A stretch of 48,517 bases of DNA from Gemmatimonadota bacterium (GTDB lineage: Bacteria; Latescibacterota; UBA2968; UBA8231). The stretch is from NCBI GenBank assembly GCA_018673255.1, contig JABHDC010000049.1, positions 1-48,517 on the forward strand, written 5' to 3'. The number at the start of each line of letters is the position of its first letter. Position 1 is the stretch's first letter. The translations under genes were made by a program, and so were the position numbers. Below are positions 8,929-17,335 of the stretch, in pieces. The notes below the pieces were generated by a model. That model saw nothing but the letters and a program-made list of their open reading frames with translations. It had not been told where the DNA came from and searched no databases.

Positions 8929-9132
8929 GTGATCAACCGCATCCGGGCACTCCGGGCCGAACGAGAATGGACACAGGCGGATCTGGCCCAACAGCTGGAC
9001 GTGTCGCGCCAGACGGTCAATGCGATCGAGACGGGACGTTACGATCCGGGTCTGCCCCTGGCATTCCGTATCGCCAGGATTTTCGGCCAGCCCATCGAGG
9101 CCATCTTCACGCCTCAGGAGCCTGGTACGTAG
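8929..9132 (+). CDS. XRE/Cro-family helix-turn-helix regulator, 67 aa
   Basis: The product is a single HTH_3 domain: RIRALRAEREWTQADLAQ, then LDVSRQTVNAIETGRYDPG and LAFRIARIFGQPIEAIFTP. The match covers the whole family-typical length of 65-70 aa. The best start is GTG 8929, placing VINRIRAL where relatives have M-x-NRIRxL; a longer frame from 8836 lies inside the preceding gene. It probably binds the TGTAAAGC palindromes upstream of the operon and autoregulates. The 3' end overlaps the convergent lipoprotein gene by 19 bp. Confidence 0.9.
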   Translation: MINRIRALRAEREWTQADLAQQLDVSRQTVNAIETGRYDPGLPLAFRIARIFGQPIEAIFTPQEPGT

Positions 9133-10331
9133 AGCACACGCCAGATCTCGGGCGGGTTGGGCGGGGTCGGGACATGCTGCATGGTGCCGGAGTTCAGGGT
9201 GACATTGTCGATGGAGATGGTGGCGCCCTCTGAGTGACTATTCGACCAGACGGAGATGATCATGGGGCCATCGTCCATCTGTGTTCTGCTGCCACCCACT
9301 CCTTCCCAGCCGTCCTCGGTGAAGCAGTAGCCGGTAACGAAGCGACTGGTGCGAACTAATCTGAGTCTCCCGGTCAGGCTCGTGGATGGCACCCTTCCAG
9401 CGACACCATTGTCAAAGTGGGTGACACAGGCCTCGCCCCAGGCGCCATCCTGCAGTCGGATAATGGCATCGGTGTAGAAAGAGCTGTTCAAGGCACCGGC
9501 TTTGAGGCCGACGCGAACGCTGTTTTCCGGACGCCATCGTTGCAGGGTGTAGTCCAGTTGTACGTCGAATTCGCCCTGCAGGAGCCATGTGGAGGTGATG
9601 CTCACGCCGGAGGTGGCCTGATGCGGCCGGAAGTCCACCAACAACGCGCCATCTTCCACAGCGATTGTGCCGGCGTCATCCGGGTAGATGTACGTCGTCC
9701 AGAGGTCGTCATCCAGCGTGCCGTCCTCGAAGGCATCGACCAGGAAAGGCTCGGAGACGTCGACGGGTGCAGGCAGCGATCCATCGTCAATCTTGGTGTG
9801 GAACAGGATTTCGGACCCACCCCACGCGGTGGCGCGAATGGTGACATCACCTGCAGTGGGCCCGGACTCGACGCGGGCCTGGGCAACGCCCAGCCGGTCC
9901 GCGGTATCCTGGGCCTGATGGATTCGGGCGTCTCCCTCGACCACGTCGAAGACGACCTCCACTCCAGATCCGTTGGTCCGGGCGCCCACAACGAGTGGAT
10001 TCGTGAGAAAACTGCTGACGAATCCTCGCTGCCCGTCACCCGAGAGAATCGACAGCACGGGGAAGTCGATCCGCGCATCGCCGCCTGGCTCCGAAGGCGA
10101 CCCCAGCGCTTGCGTGAGTGCTTCGATCCTGCGTGTGAGTACGACGATGGCAGCGGCGAGTGAGTCGTGAACCGAGGGATTTGAAGCATTCTCGGCGCGA
10201 AGGCTGTCGACCTGAAGCGTGAGCTGCTCCAGCTCTTCCTTCACCCCGTCCGTCTCGGGTGACGTCGACTGTTCACACGACAACACGCACAGGCATGCGA
10301 CGACTGCCAGAAAGGATCTCATGTCACCCAT
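9114..10331 (-). CDS. Secreted lipoprotein with coiled coil and concanavalin-like C-terminal region (405 aa)
   Basis: A signal peptide ends in the lipobox VLSC (Cys about residue 19). A short coiled coil follows (KEELEQLTLQVDSLRAE, then RRIEALTQAL). A middle Ig-like stretch is next, and the C-terminal half (FEDGTLDDDLWTTYIYPDDAG to ISIDNVTL) reads like a jelly-roll of the concanavalin/DUF1349 kind that often binds carbohydrate. This function is inferred from pattern only. Start 10331 or ATG 10322 (residue 4) are both possible. It is divergent from the hydrolase at 10521 and convergent with the XRE gene. Confidence 0.8.
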   Translation of the reverse strand: MGDMRSFLAVVACLCVLSCEQSTSPETDGVKEELEQLTLQVDSLRAENASNPSVHDSLAAAIVVLTRRIEALTQALGSPSEPGGDARIDFPVLSILSGDGQRGFVSSFLTNPLVVGARTNGSGVEVVFDVVEGDARIHQAQDTADRLGVAQARVESGPTAGDVTIRATAWGGSEILFHTKIDDGSLPAPVDVSEPFLVDAFEDGTLDDDLWTTYIYPDDAGTIAVEDGALLVDFRPHQATSGVSITSTWLLQGEFDVQLDYTLQRWRPENSVRVGLKAGALNSSFYTDAIIRLQDGAWGEACVTHFDNGVAGRVPSTSLTGRLRLVRTSRFVTGYCFTEDGWEGVGGSRTQMDDGPMIISVWSNSHSEGATISIDNVTLNSGTMQHVPTPPNPPEIWRVLYVPGS

Positions 10332-10443
10332 CCACTCGAGAGGTCGAAGGAGCCCGGCACAGGTAAGCGCATCTTACCATACAGTCAGCTACCCGAACGC
10401 AGTGACCATCGTCAAGAACTTTCCGCACCTGCATCGCTTGACA

Positions 10444-10507
10444 CACCGTGGCGACAGGCCTTCTTGTCGGTCACCCCAACCTGACCGACGTCGCCACAAA
10501 CACGGTG
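10444..10507 (+). ncRNA. Structured 5' leader of the secreted hydrolase gene
   Basis: Three helices nest coaxially: CACC (10444-10447) with GGTG (10504-10507), GTGGCGAC (10448-10455) with GTCGCCAC (10490-10497), and GTCGGTCA (10466-10473) with TGACCGAC (10482-10489) closing an 8-nt loop. The last two stems are contiguous on the 3' side, with a 10-nt bulge on the 5' side. TTGACA at 10438-10443 could be a -35, but then part of the stem would lie upstream of the transcript. The ribosome binding region GAGG lies just after the structure, before ATG 10521. It may be a cis-regulatory RNA or, read as DNA, an operator array. Confidence 0.5.
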
Positions 10508-10520
10508 TAGAGGAACTGAA

Positions 10521-13262
10521 ATGAATCTTCCCAGAACCAGAGTGCTACTGGTGCTGATCGCAGGCATCTTACTGTCTGCAGCAGGAGACCCCGTTCAGGC
10601 CGAGTACGTGGAGGGATTCTCCCGGACGCTTCTGGCGAGCAGCGAAGGCAGCTACGCAGACAACCGGGGGTCAAAGGTCGAAAGCTCCTGGGAATACGCC
10701 CAGGACGGTGACCAGTCAGTGACCTGGGAGACTGCACCAGTACCAAGGATTGCGGCGTCGGAGGAGGTGACCTTCGTCTGGTCCGTCGGCCTGTCTCGTC
10801 AGGAGGGGCCGCATGAACTGTATCTGAATGATGAGCCGTGTCTCACCTTCACCACAGGTTGGACATCTGAGCCGCGCACCTGGGAGCAGGGCGATTGCCG
10901 GCTGGAGTTCCGGCCCATGCTGGCCGACGCCACGGGAGAGGTGCATGGACTCATGTACCTGACGGTTCCGGCGTCGAAGGTGGAAGCAGAGGCTCCGGCC
11001 ACATTGCGCGTGCGTGGTGTCGAGGGCGGGGGTGGAACGTGGTTCATGCTCCACGAATATGCAGACTCGTATATCCACGCCGAGACTGGAATCGTGGTGC
11101 TGCCGTCGGGCAGGCGGCTGCTGATCCTGCCGCCTCGCGAAGTATTCACCGCACCGAATCGGATCGCCTGGACATGTCCGGTTCTGCTTGGGGGAAGCGA
11201 CGAGAACGCGGCGGCGGATGGGTTCTCGATGATCGTCAGGTTGCCGTCCGCAGATGGCGTGGAGGCGCACCACGTGGACATCACGCTCCAGCCAGATCAG
11301 CAGCAGATCGACCTGGGGCTGTGGGAGGCGCTTGGACTGCCAGAGGGGTGGCACGATCTCGAACTGGTCGTGGCGACTGAGGCCGAAGGGGAGTTGCCGG
11401 CGGCGCGACGGTGGCCGATCTCGGTGTCTCATCTCGATGAATACAGATCGCTGCGCAGCCGAATCGAAGAGAAGCTTGCACTGGTCTCATCGGCGTACCT
11501 GGATCCTCTGCTGCAGGATATCACTCTGCCGTCTCTGGCGTATTCGCTGACCAAGGCGGAGGCACAGATCGCCTCCTGGCTGACTGTCGTCGAGTTGGAA
11601 GAAGGCTACACATCTGTGCTTGAGGAGCTTGCCCGGACAGCTGCCCAGGTGGAACAGGTCGAAGCGGGGCAAGACCCCTTCGCCGGCGCCACCGGCTTCC
11701 GGATGCAGGCGTACCGCTCCGAACTGGATGGCAAGCTCCAGCCGTATGGTCTGTATGTGCCGACCGATTTCGACCCGAGTCGGGCCTACCCGCTCGTGGT
11801 GATGCTGCACGGTTTCACCGGCGGTCCGGAGGAAGCGATGCAGAAAGTCTTTGGCATGGCGGGGGATCAGACCGCGAGCCCGTATCTGGACAATGGCTAC
11901 ATCGTGGCTACGCCGTATAACCGCGACAACATTGGCTACACGAACCAGATCGGCGAGGATGATGTCTGGCGTGTCGTCGAACAGGTGCAGAGGGTGTATA
12001 CGATCGATGCAGATCGGGTGTATCTCACCGGGCTTTCCATGGGTGGTGGTGGTACGCTCCACATCGGGTTGCATTACCCTGACCGGTTCGCCGCGATCGC
12101 CGCCGTGTGTGGCTGGAGTGACTGGCGCGTGTGGGCCGGTGATCGAGAGCCGGACGAGATGCGCCGGCAGGTACTCGATTCACGAAACATCATCCGTCTT
12201 GCAGAGAATGGGCTCAACCTGCCCGTGAAGTTGTTCCACGGCGACACCGACCCCGCCGTGAATGTGGAGCACTCGCGGCGCATGGTGGCTCGGCTGCGGG
12301 AACTGGAATACGGTGTGGAGTATGAAGAGTATCCGGGGGTAGGCCACAATTCGTGGGACAAGGCCTACGAAGGCGGGCGCATTTTCGACTGGTTTGACCA
12401 GCACCGACGGGACCGGTTCCCCGAACACGTGGTCCATGTGACCACCGATCCGAAGCGTTACGGGAAGAGCTACTGGACGCGTATCGAGGCCATCGAGAAG
12501 CCTTACGTCCAGGGCCGACTTGAAGCCACGGTGGAAGGAGATGTGGTCGTCGTGCACACACAGAACGTGGCGCGCTTCTCCCTGGAACTGACGCCGCCGC
12601 TGGTGACGGCTGATCAGTTGATTCGCGTTGAGGTGAATGGGAAGATCTGCCAGGACGGGAGCTTGCCTGATGGTGGGCACCTTTCACTGGCCAAGATGGG
12701 CGGAAGCTTTGAAGTGGCAGGTGATTACGAACCGGTTCTCGTTCCGGTGGGGGGACTCTCGGAGGTTGCTTCTGCCTGGCGTGTGTACGTATTCGGCACT
12801 GGGGGTACCGAGGAACAAACCCAGGCTGCCCGACGCACCGCCGAAGAGCTAGCCCGCGTGCAGGGCCCCGTCGATATCAGCTACGCAGTATTGGCTGACA
12901 CGGCCGTAACACCGGAGCAGACCGAGCCGGCCATCCTGATCCTGGTGGGCACGCCGGCAACCAACGCACTGCTGCGACAGGTGGCCGACCAGTTGCCGAT
13001 CCGGTGGACGACAGAGGGAATCGAGATCGGAAACCGCGTCTTCGAGGAGGCCGACCCATTGCTGGTACTGACCTGTCCGAATCCGCTGCAGCCGGATCGG
13101 CTGCTCCAGGTGGTTGGTGCCCTGACGGATGGGTTTGCCGCTTTGTCCCACATCAGTATGGAGGCGCCGGACTACCTACTGATGCAGCCCGACGGGACCG
13201 TGATGGCCGAGGGGCTCTTTACTGTGGACTGGCGAGTCGCTCCTGCGTCAGGTGGTGAGTGA
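10521..13262 (+). CDS. Secreted multi-domain alpha/beta hydrolase (esterase/prolyl-oligopeptidase type), 913 aa
   Basis: A Sec signal peptide covers residues 1-27 (LLVLIAGILLSAAGDPVQA). Residues of about 30-400 form an uncharacterised N-terminal region. Residues of about 410-635 are an alpha/beta hydrolase: HGFTGG oxyanion region, nucleophile elbow GLSMGG with S506, acid in HGDTDPAV, and His in GVGHNSW. The C-terminal 270 residues have no obvious catalytic motif. The domain type is shared by polysaccharide-ester hydrolases and PHB-depolymerase-like esterases; the substrate is unknown. The stop overlaps the start region of the next gene, so the two are co-transcribed and may act on the same glycan. 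Confidence 0.9.
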   Translation: MNLPRTRVLLVLIAGILLSAAGDPVQAEYVEGFSRTLLASSEGSYADNRGSKVESSWEYAQDGDQSVTWETAPVPRIAASEEVTFVWSVGLSRQEGPHELYLNDEPCLTFTTGWTSEPRTWEQGDCRLEFRPMLADATGEVHGLMYLTVPASKVEAEAPATLRVRGVEGGGGTWFMLHEYADSYIHAETGIVVLPSGRRLLILPPREVFTAPNRIAWTCPVLLGGSDENAAADGFSMIVRLPSADGVEAHHVDITLQPDQQQIDLGLWEALGLPEGWHDLELVVATEAEGELPAARRWPISVSHLDEYRSLRSRIEEKLALVSSAYLDPLLQDITLPSLAYSLTKAEAQIASWLTVVELEEGYTSVLEELARTAAQVEQVEAGQDPFAGATGFRMQAYRSELDGKLQPYGLYVPTDFDPSRAYPLVVMLHGFTGGPEEAMQKVFGMAGDQTASPYLDNGYIVATPYNRDNIGYTNQIGEDDVWRVVEQVQRVYTIDADRVYLTGLSMGGGGTLHIGLHYPDRFAAIAAVCGWSDWRVWAGDREPDEMRRQVLDSRNIIRLAENGLNLPVKLFHGDTDPAVNVEHSRRMVARLRELEYGVEYEEYPGVGHNSWDKAYEGGRIFDWFDQHRRDRFPEHVVHVTTDPKRYGKSYWTRIEAIEKPYVQGRLEATVEGDVVVVHTQNVARFSLELTPPLVTADQLIRVEVNGKICQDGSLPDGGHLSLAKMGGSFEVAGDYEPVLVPVGGLSEVASAWRVYVFGTGGTEEQTQAARRTAEELARVQGPVDISYAVLADTAVTPEQTEPAILILVGTPATNALLRQVADQLPIRWTTEGIEIGNRVFEEADPLLVLTCPNPLQPDRLLQVVGALTDGFAALSHISMEAPDYLLMQPDGTVMAEGLFTVDWRVAPASGGE

Positions 13263-14934
13263 GATCATCATGCTCGAAGCGCTGACAGACTTTGTTGATG
13301 ATGCCATAGCCGCCGAGATCACTCCCGCACACGTGGACGACATGATGCGTGTGCTGAAAGAGGCAGGTGTCGAACGGGTGAGTTGGGCGTACTACGGCGA
13401 TGGGCATGATGGCTACTTCATCCCGGCCGGGCTCAATCCCAACTGGGATAACTACGAGAAGACGTTACGCGCCCTGGGCAACCCACTGCGCGTCGCTGTT
13501 GAGGCGGCCCACAGATACGGCATCGAGCTCTACGCCTACTTCAAGCCCTATGAGACCGGCCCCGCGTTCTCTCTACCCGAAGGATCTCCAGACGCCAGGG
13601 CATTTGGCCGAATCAGGCAGCAGGGGGGGCGACTCACCTGGCTGGACCGCTTTGTGGTGGATCATCCCGAGTTGCGGATCCGCCACAGGCCAGACGCCTC
13701 GATCGAGGATCTGGCTCACGTGCCGATCTGTGCGCTCAAGTTGGTCAAGGGAGATGGAGCTCCCACGCGCGTGGGCCGTGAGCATCTGCAGATCTGGAGC
13801 AGTCAACACAACTACAGATACCAGCCCTGCGCTGTGGACTTCCAGGTTCACGAGACGGTCGAACCCAGTCCGGAGGAGGTGCGCGACGTCAATGGTGATC
13901 TGGTGACCAAACAGGGGGATGCAGTGCGCACGCTGACCCTGTCGGGGTTCCAGCTGACAGATCCCTACATCATGGTGACGACGGATTTCACCGATGGGCC
14001 GGCCGACTTCCAGAACACGGGAACGGAGTTACTTGTCGCGCTCGATGCCGAAGGCCGTGAGATACCCGGTGTGTTTGCGACCGGTGGTGCAATCTGGGAA
14101 CGAGACCGCGTGGATTTCCGCGACTGGGGTCTGATCTTTGATACGGGCCGTGGACGGTCGGTCGTTCATCTCGACGAGCCCAATGTGTCTGGCCGGAAGG
14201 GGTTGATCGCATTCACCCGAGGGCGGAACGAATACCTTCCCGGGGCGCTATGCGAAACCGAACCCGGAGTGCAGGCCTACTGGCTCTCCTGTCTGCAGGA
14301 GATACTCGAGACGGGAGTGGATGGCGTCGACTTCCGTGTTGAGAACCACGGGACCCACACGGACTATACCGAGGAATACGGCTTCAACGATGTGGTCCTC
14401 GACGCATGTGCCCGACGGGGGCAGGCCGACGTGGCCACCATCGCCCAGGTGCGAGGCGAGGCCTACACGCAGTTCTTGAGGGATGCAAAGAGGATGATCA
14501 CGGCGTGCGGCAAACGCGTGCGGATCAATCTCAATATCGATTGGTTCCGTCCCGATCCACCCCCGGCCCGACGGCTCGCCTATCCGGCCAATATCCACTA
14601 CGACTGGAAAGGCTGGGTGGAGGAAGGCCTGCTGGACGAAGGCATTCTGCGTCTGTACCAACTGCCCTTCGACGCGGTTTTCGACGACGCCGTCAGTGTT
14701 GAAATGATTGCCTGTTGCCAGAAACAGGGCATCCCGTTGACCATCAATCGCTACATCAATTCTGACTATGCAGAAGAATTTGTGAGAGTTCGTCGAGACG
14801 GGCGATTCAGTGGTTTCATCCTCTACGAGACCGCCGGATTCCTGAAGTTCGAGGCGGGTGGGCATTGTCGCTTCGAAAACGATGCTGTTGCAGCAGTCTG
14901 TAAGATGATGAGAGAGAGCCCGATCGAGGGTTAG
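13252..14934 (+). CDS. TIM-barrel glycoside-hydrolase-like protein, 560 aa, no signal peptide
   Basis: Alternating strand/helix signatures (VERVSWAYYGDGHDGYF, GIELYAYFKPYE, GVDGVDFRVENHG, RVRINLNIDWFRP, FSGFILYETAGF) are those of a (beta/alpha)8 barrel of the uncharacterised glycosyl-hydrolase-like kind. D or E at strand ends (DFRVEN, DWFRPD) could be catalytic. A beta-rich insertion occupies residues of about 185-300. Possible starts are GTG 13252 or 13255, which overlap the hydrolase stop, or ATG 13270 (with GTGAG upstream). No signal peptide is visible, in contrast to its secreted neighbour, so it may act on an imported product. Confidence 0.8.
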   Translation: MVSEIIMLEALTDFVDDAIAAEITPAHVDDMMRVLKEAGVERVSWAYYGDGHDGYFIPAGLNPNWDNYEKTLRALGNPLRVAVEAAHRYGIELYAYFKPYETGPAFSLPEGSPDARAFGRIRQQGGRLTWLDRFVVDHPELRIRHRPDASIEDLAHVPICALKLVKGDGAPTRVGREHLQIWSSQHNYRYQPCAVDFQVHETVEPSPEEVRDVNGDLVTKQGDAVRTLTLSGFQLTDPYIMVTTDFTDGPADFQNTGTELLVALDAEGREIPGVFATGGAIWERDRVDFRDWGLIFDTGRGRSVVHLDEPNVSGRKGLIAFTRGRNEYLPGALCETEPGVQAYWLSCLQEILETGVDGVDFRVENHGTHTDYTEEYGFNDVVLDACARRGQADVATIAQVRGEAYTQFLRDAKRMITACGKRVRINLNIDWFRPDPPPARRLAYPANIHYDWKGWVEEGLLDEGILRLYQLPFDAVFDDAVSVEMIACCQKQGIPLTINRYINSDYAEEFVRVRRDGRFSGFILYETAGFLKFEAGGHCRFENDAVAAVCKMMRESPIEG

Positions 14935-15066
14935 CCAGACTGCAAGGCGAGGTGAAGGCGGGGCTCGGGCGGCTTGCCCTCGCCGACGATTTCCCTTATG
15001 GATTGAACAGTTGTCGACCCAACGAGCCCTTCCGGCGAGTGGAAGACAACGGAAAAGGAGGCTGTC

Positions 15067-15180
15067 ATGGGAGACCGAGGCGGCAAGAAGAACAAGGACA
15101 AGAACAAGAAGGAGTCGGTGAAGAAGAAGGATGACAAGGCAGCTAAGACCAAGGAGAGGAGTACGAAAAAGGATACGTAG
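15067..15180 (+). CDS. Lysine-rich 37-aa microprotein
   Basis: ATG 15067 is preceded by AAAGGAGG ending 5 nt upstream, one of the best ribosome binding sites in the window. The 37 codons to TAG encode MGDRGGKKNKDKNKKE and a similar basic remainder, with 14 Lys in 37 residues. Short MGD-start, Lys-rich proteins of this kind occur as hypothetical genes in several phyla. They may bind nucleic acid or ribosomes, but this is unproven. A strong hairpin directly follows the stop, so it forms a compact monocistronic unit. Confidence 0.65.
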   Translation: MGDRGGKKNKDKNKKESVKKKDDKAAKTKERSTKKDT

Positions 15181-15194
15181 GCAAGCCCTGCGAC

Positions 15195-15224
15195 GAGTCC
15201 TCGGATCTACGGATTCGAGGACTC
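15195..15224. terminator. Hairpin terminator between convergent genes
   Basis: The arms GAGTCCTCGGATC (15195-15207) and GATTCGAGGACTC (15212-15224) pair over 13 bp with one G-U, closing a TACG loop. There is no clear U-run on either side. Its position between the microprotein stop (15180) and the convergent methyltransferase stop (15241) supports a bidirectional terminator role. Confidence 0.6.
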
Positions 15225-15240
15225 TCCAGAGCTGCCCTGC

Positions 15241-16491
15241 TCAGCCGATCGGTTCGAGCAACATCAGCACTTCCAGGTTCGGCGTACCTGCGAACATGTC
15301 CAATGGCAGACAACGGGTCACGCCGTAGCCGTCCTGCTTCCAGGCCGTCACGGCGGCGGGGATGGTCTCGACGCCACAGCAGATGTGAACGACCCGCACC
15401 GGTCGGCGGTGGGCCAGGCAGGTGATGACGCCTGGATCAACGCCTCGCCTCGGCGGATCCAGAACAACCAGTTCGCGACCCCCGGGCTCGGGGAGACTCG
15501 CTGTCAGGCTCTCGGCTGAGATGTCGCGTCGATGGAATGTGACACGGCCTTTGGGACTCTCGAAGCGTAGGTGTTCCGTGGCGGCAGCGATGGCGTCCCG
15601 GTCGACGTCGATGCCGACGACTTCCATACAGGTGTCGGCCAGGTCATGGGCAAATAATCCAAAGCCACAGTAGAGATCGAGGAGCCGGTCGCCGGGCGAC
15701 GGCTGCAGCATGGTGCGTACGGCCCCCAGCATGGGCTCGACCATCGACTCGTTCACTTGAGTGAAAGAGGTCGGTGGCAGTGCGTATCGGTGACCCGCCA
15801 GGCGCAACGGGAAGCGCGCTGGTCCGAACATCTTCTTCAGGCGCACTGCCACGGGAGGCGCCTCGCGTTCGAAGTAGTAGTCGGAGCGGCTGGGATCGCA
15901 GAAGACGAAGTTGGAGAGGATGTTCTGCGGGAGGGCCTGCAACTGCTCGCTGAGTTTCTTCAACCGGCGGACGATGCTGCCGTCGAGGAAGTCGAGGTTG
16001 AGGATGACGGAAAATGCTTCGTATGAGCCTCGAATGATGGCGTGGTTGAGATGGGTTGCCAGGGCCCGATTGGCGGGCGTGGCCAGTGCCTCGACCAGAA
16101 ACCGGTAGATGGCGGAGTGAGCCTCGGGCTCCAGATGTGACTCGGGCAGGGCGACCGACGAGCCCCTGCCATCACCAAATCCGAGCTGGAGACGCCCCGG
16201 GCTGTAGTGGGCGCGGCGCCGCGTTGTGGTGCGATAGTGTCGCGGCCGAGGAGACGGCATGACCGGTTCCGGAAGATCCCCGAGTTTGTGCTGACGCCAG
16301 AGATTGCAGAGGGCCTCATGCTTGAGGCTCAACTCGCGCTCGTAATCGAGGTGCGCCAGAGGCTCCACCGGTTGAGCGCCGGCTGATTCGGTGCGGGTCA
16401 AAAGACCTTGCAATAACCGCTGGAAGACCGTGACCTGTGCCGGCGGCGGATCCTGGCGAGGTGAACGCCTGTCGCTTGTCTTCTTCTTCAA
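15241..16491 (-). CDS. TrmA/RlmD-type RNA (uracil-C5)-methyltransferase, 416 aa
   Basis: The SAM-binding block LDLYCGFGLFA, the family motif SFTQVN, and VVLDPPRRGVDP are present. The nucleophile region reads VVHICCGVETIPAAV, replacing the usual VSCNPATLARD; the adjacent cysteines keep a nucleophile available. The early motif PSPRPRHYRTTTRRRAHY corresponds to the PSPxxYRNR region of RlmD/TrmA enzymes. There is no N-terminal TRAM domain and no four-cysteine iron-sulfur motif. The likely role is m5U formation in rRNA or tRNA; the exact target is unknown. Start at ATG 16491. Confidence 0.85.
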   Translation of the reverse strand: MKKKTSDRRSPRQDPPPAQVTVFQRLLQGLLTRTESAGAQPVEPLAHLDYERELSLKHEALCNLWRQHKLGDLPEPVMPSPRPRHYRTTTRRRAHYSPGRLQLGFGDGRGSSVALPESHLEPEAHSAIYRFLVEALATPANRALATHLNHAIIRGSYEAFSVILNLDFLDGSIVRRLKKLSEQLQALPQNILSNFVFCDPSRSDYYFEREAPPVAVRLKKMFGPARFPLRLAGHRYALPPTSFTQVNESMVEPMLGAVRTMLQPSPGDRLLDLYCGFGLFAHDLADTCMEVVGIDVDRDAIAAATEHLRFESPKGRVTFHRRDISAESLTASLPEPGGRELVVLDPPRRGVDPGVITCLAHRRPVRVVHICCGVETIPAAVTAWKQDGYGVTRCLPLDMFAGTPNLEVLMLLEPIG

Positions 16492-16568
16492 TTGCGTTCC
16501 TGGTCCATCATCTATCGCTCGTCGTCAAAGTGGGATCCCGGTCCGAGTTCGACTGGTGATCCGTGGTG

Positions 16569-16772
16569 TCAGGGGCCGTCCAGCGTGAGCAGGGGCAAGG
16601 CGAAATCCAGCCAGGTGTCCTGATCCTCGACAAGGTCTGGTGTCGGGCTCAGTGGAGCCCAATAGAAATGGAATGTGAGTCCCTCGTCCGCTCGTTGGTC
16701 CCAGTGATCGGGTGTGGGGAAGGCGGTGACCTTCTGAACAGGATCGATCATGAAGAGCTCTGGCGAGTACAC
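16569..16772 (-). CDS. Possible small protein overlapping the acetyltransferase end (67 aa)
   Basis: A GTG-initiated frame starts inside the last 25 nt of the GNAT gene and encodes MYSPELFMIDPVQKVTAF and a Trp/Pro-rich remainder. It could be a coupled small gene or an unrelated frame; codon use looks plausible. No family recognised. Confidence 0.3.
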   Translation of the reverse strand: MYSPELFMIDPVQKVTAFPTPDHWDQRADEGLTFHFYWAPLSPTPDLVEDQDTWLDFALPLLTLDGP

Positions 16773-17197
16773 CAGAAGCGCTCGGTGCCAGGATATTTCT
16801 CGCCAAGGCTCCGCACCATGAACGCACGCTTTCGGTAGAAGCCTACACCATGCTTGTCGGTCTCAGCGCGCAGTTCGCCGAGATTGTGGGCAGAAAATGC
16901 GTGGTCGATGAGCCGGGTCCCTATTCCTGTGTGTCGGTGATCGGTCAGTACCGCGATATGCCGAATCTCGGCTGCTCGAGAGTCCACGAACTGGAGACCG
17001 ATCGCACCGACCATGGTGCTGCCAAGCCAGGCACCCATGAGAGCCCAGTCCGAGTTATGACGGTAAGACTCGATGATCTCGTCAGCCTTGGATTGCCGGA
17101 TCTCAGGCGGGTAGTCCAGGGCGAGGACGACCTGTCGGAGTTCCTCTGAGTCGAGGAAATCTCGTGCGTCCTTCAGTACGAGCTGATCTGGTGTCAT
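16748..17197 (-). CDS. GNAT-family N-acetyltransferase, 149 aa
   Basis: The acetyl-CoA-binding motif A is visible as IRHIAVLTDHRHTGIGTRLIDHA (R/Q-x-x-G-x-G/A), preceded by the strand MVGAIGLQFVD and followed by FYRKRAF (motif B region) and a YPG(T/V)ERF C-terminal signature. The length is typical of single-domain GNATs. The acceptor substrate cannot be told. ATG 17197 lacks an obvious ribosome binding site. The gene stands alone between the RNA methyltransferase and the glycosyltransferase operon. Confidence 0.85.
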   Translation of the reverse strand: MTPDQLVLKDARDFLDSEELRQVVLALDYPPEIRQSKADEIIESYRHNSDWALMGAWLGSTMVGAIGLQFVDSRAAEIRHIAVLTDHRHTGIGTRLIDHAFSAHNLGELRAETDKHGVGFYRKRAFMVRSLGEKYPGTERFWCTRQSSS

Positions 17198-17335
17198 CGT
17201 GGCATTCTGTGAAGGAGTATTCGAACAGGACCAGTCGCCGGTGGGCTACTGCTCCGGGCGTCGACAGCCTCAGAACATAGACACCCCCGGCGGCGGGATG
17301 GAATCAAGAACGCCTTTGCAGACGTGCAGGGATGG

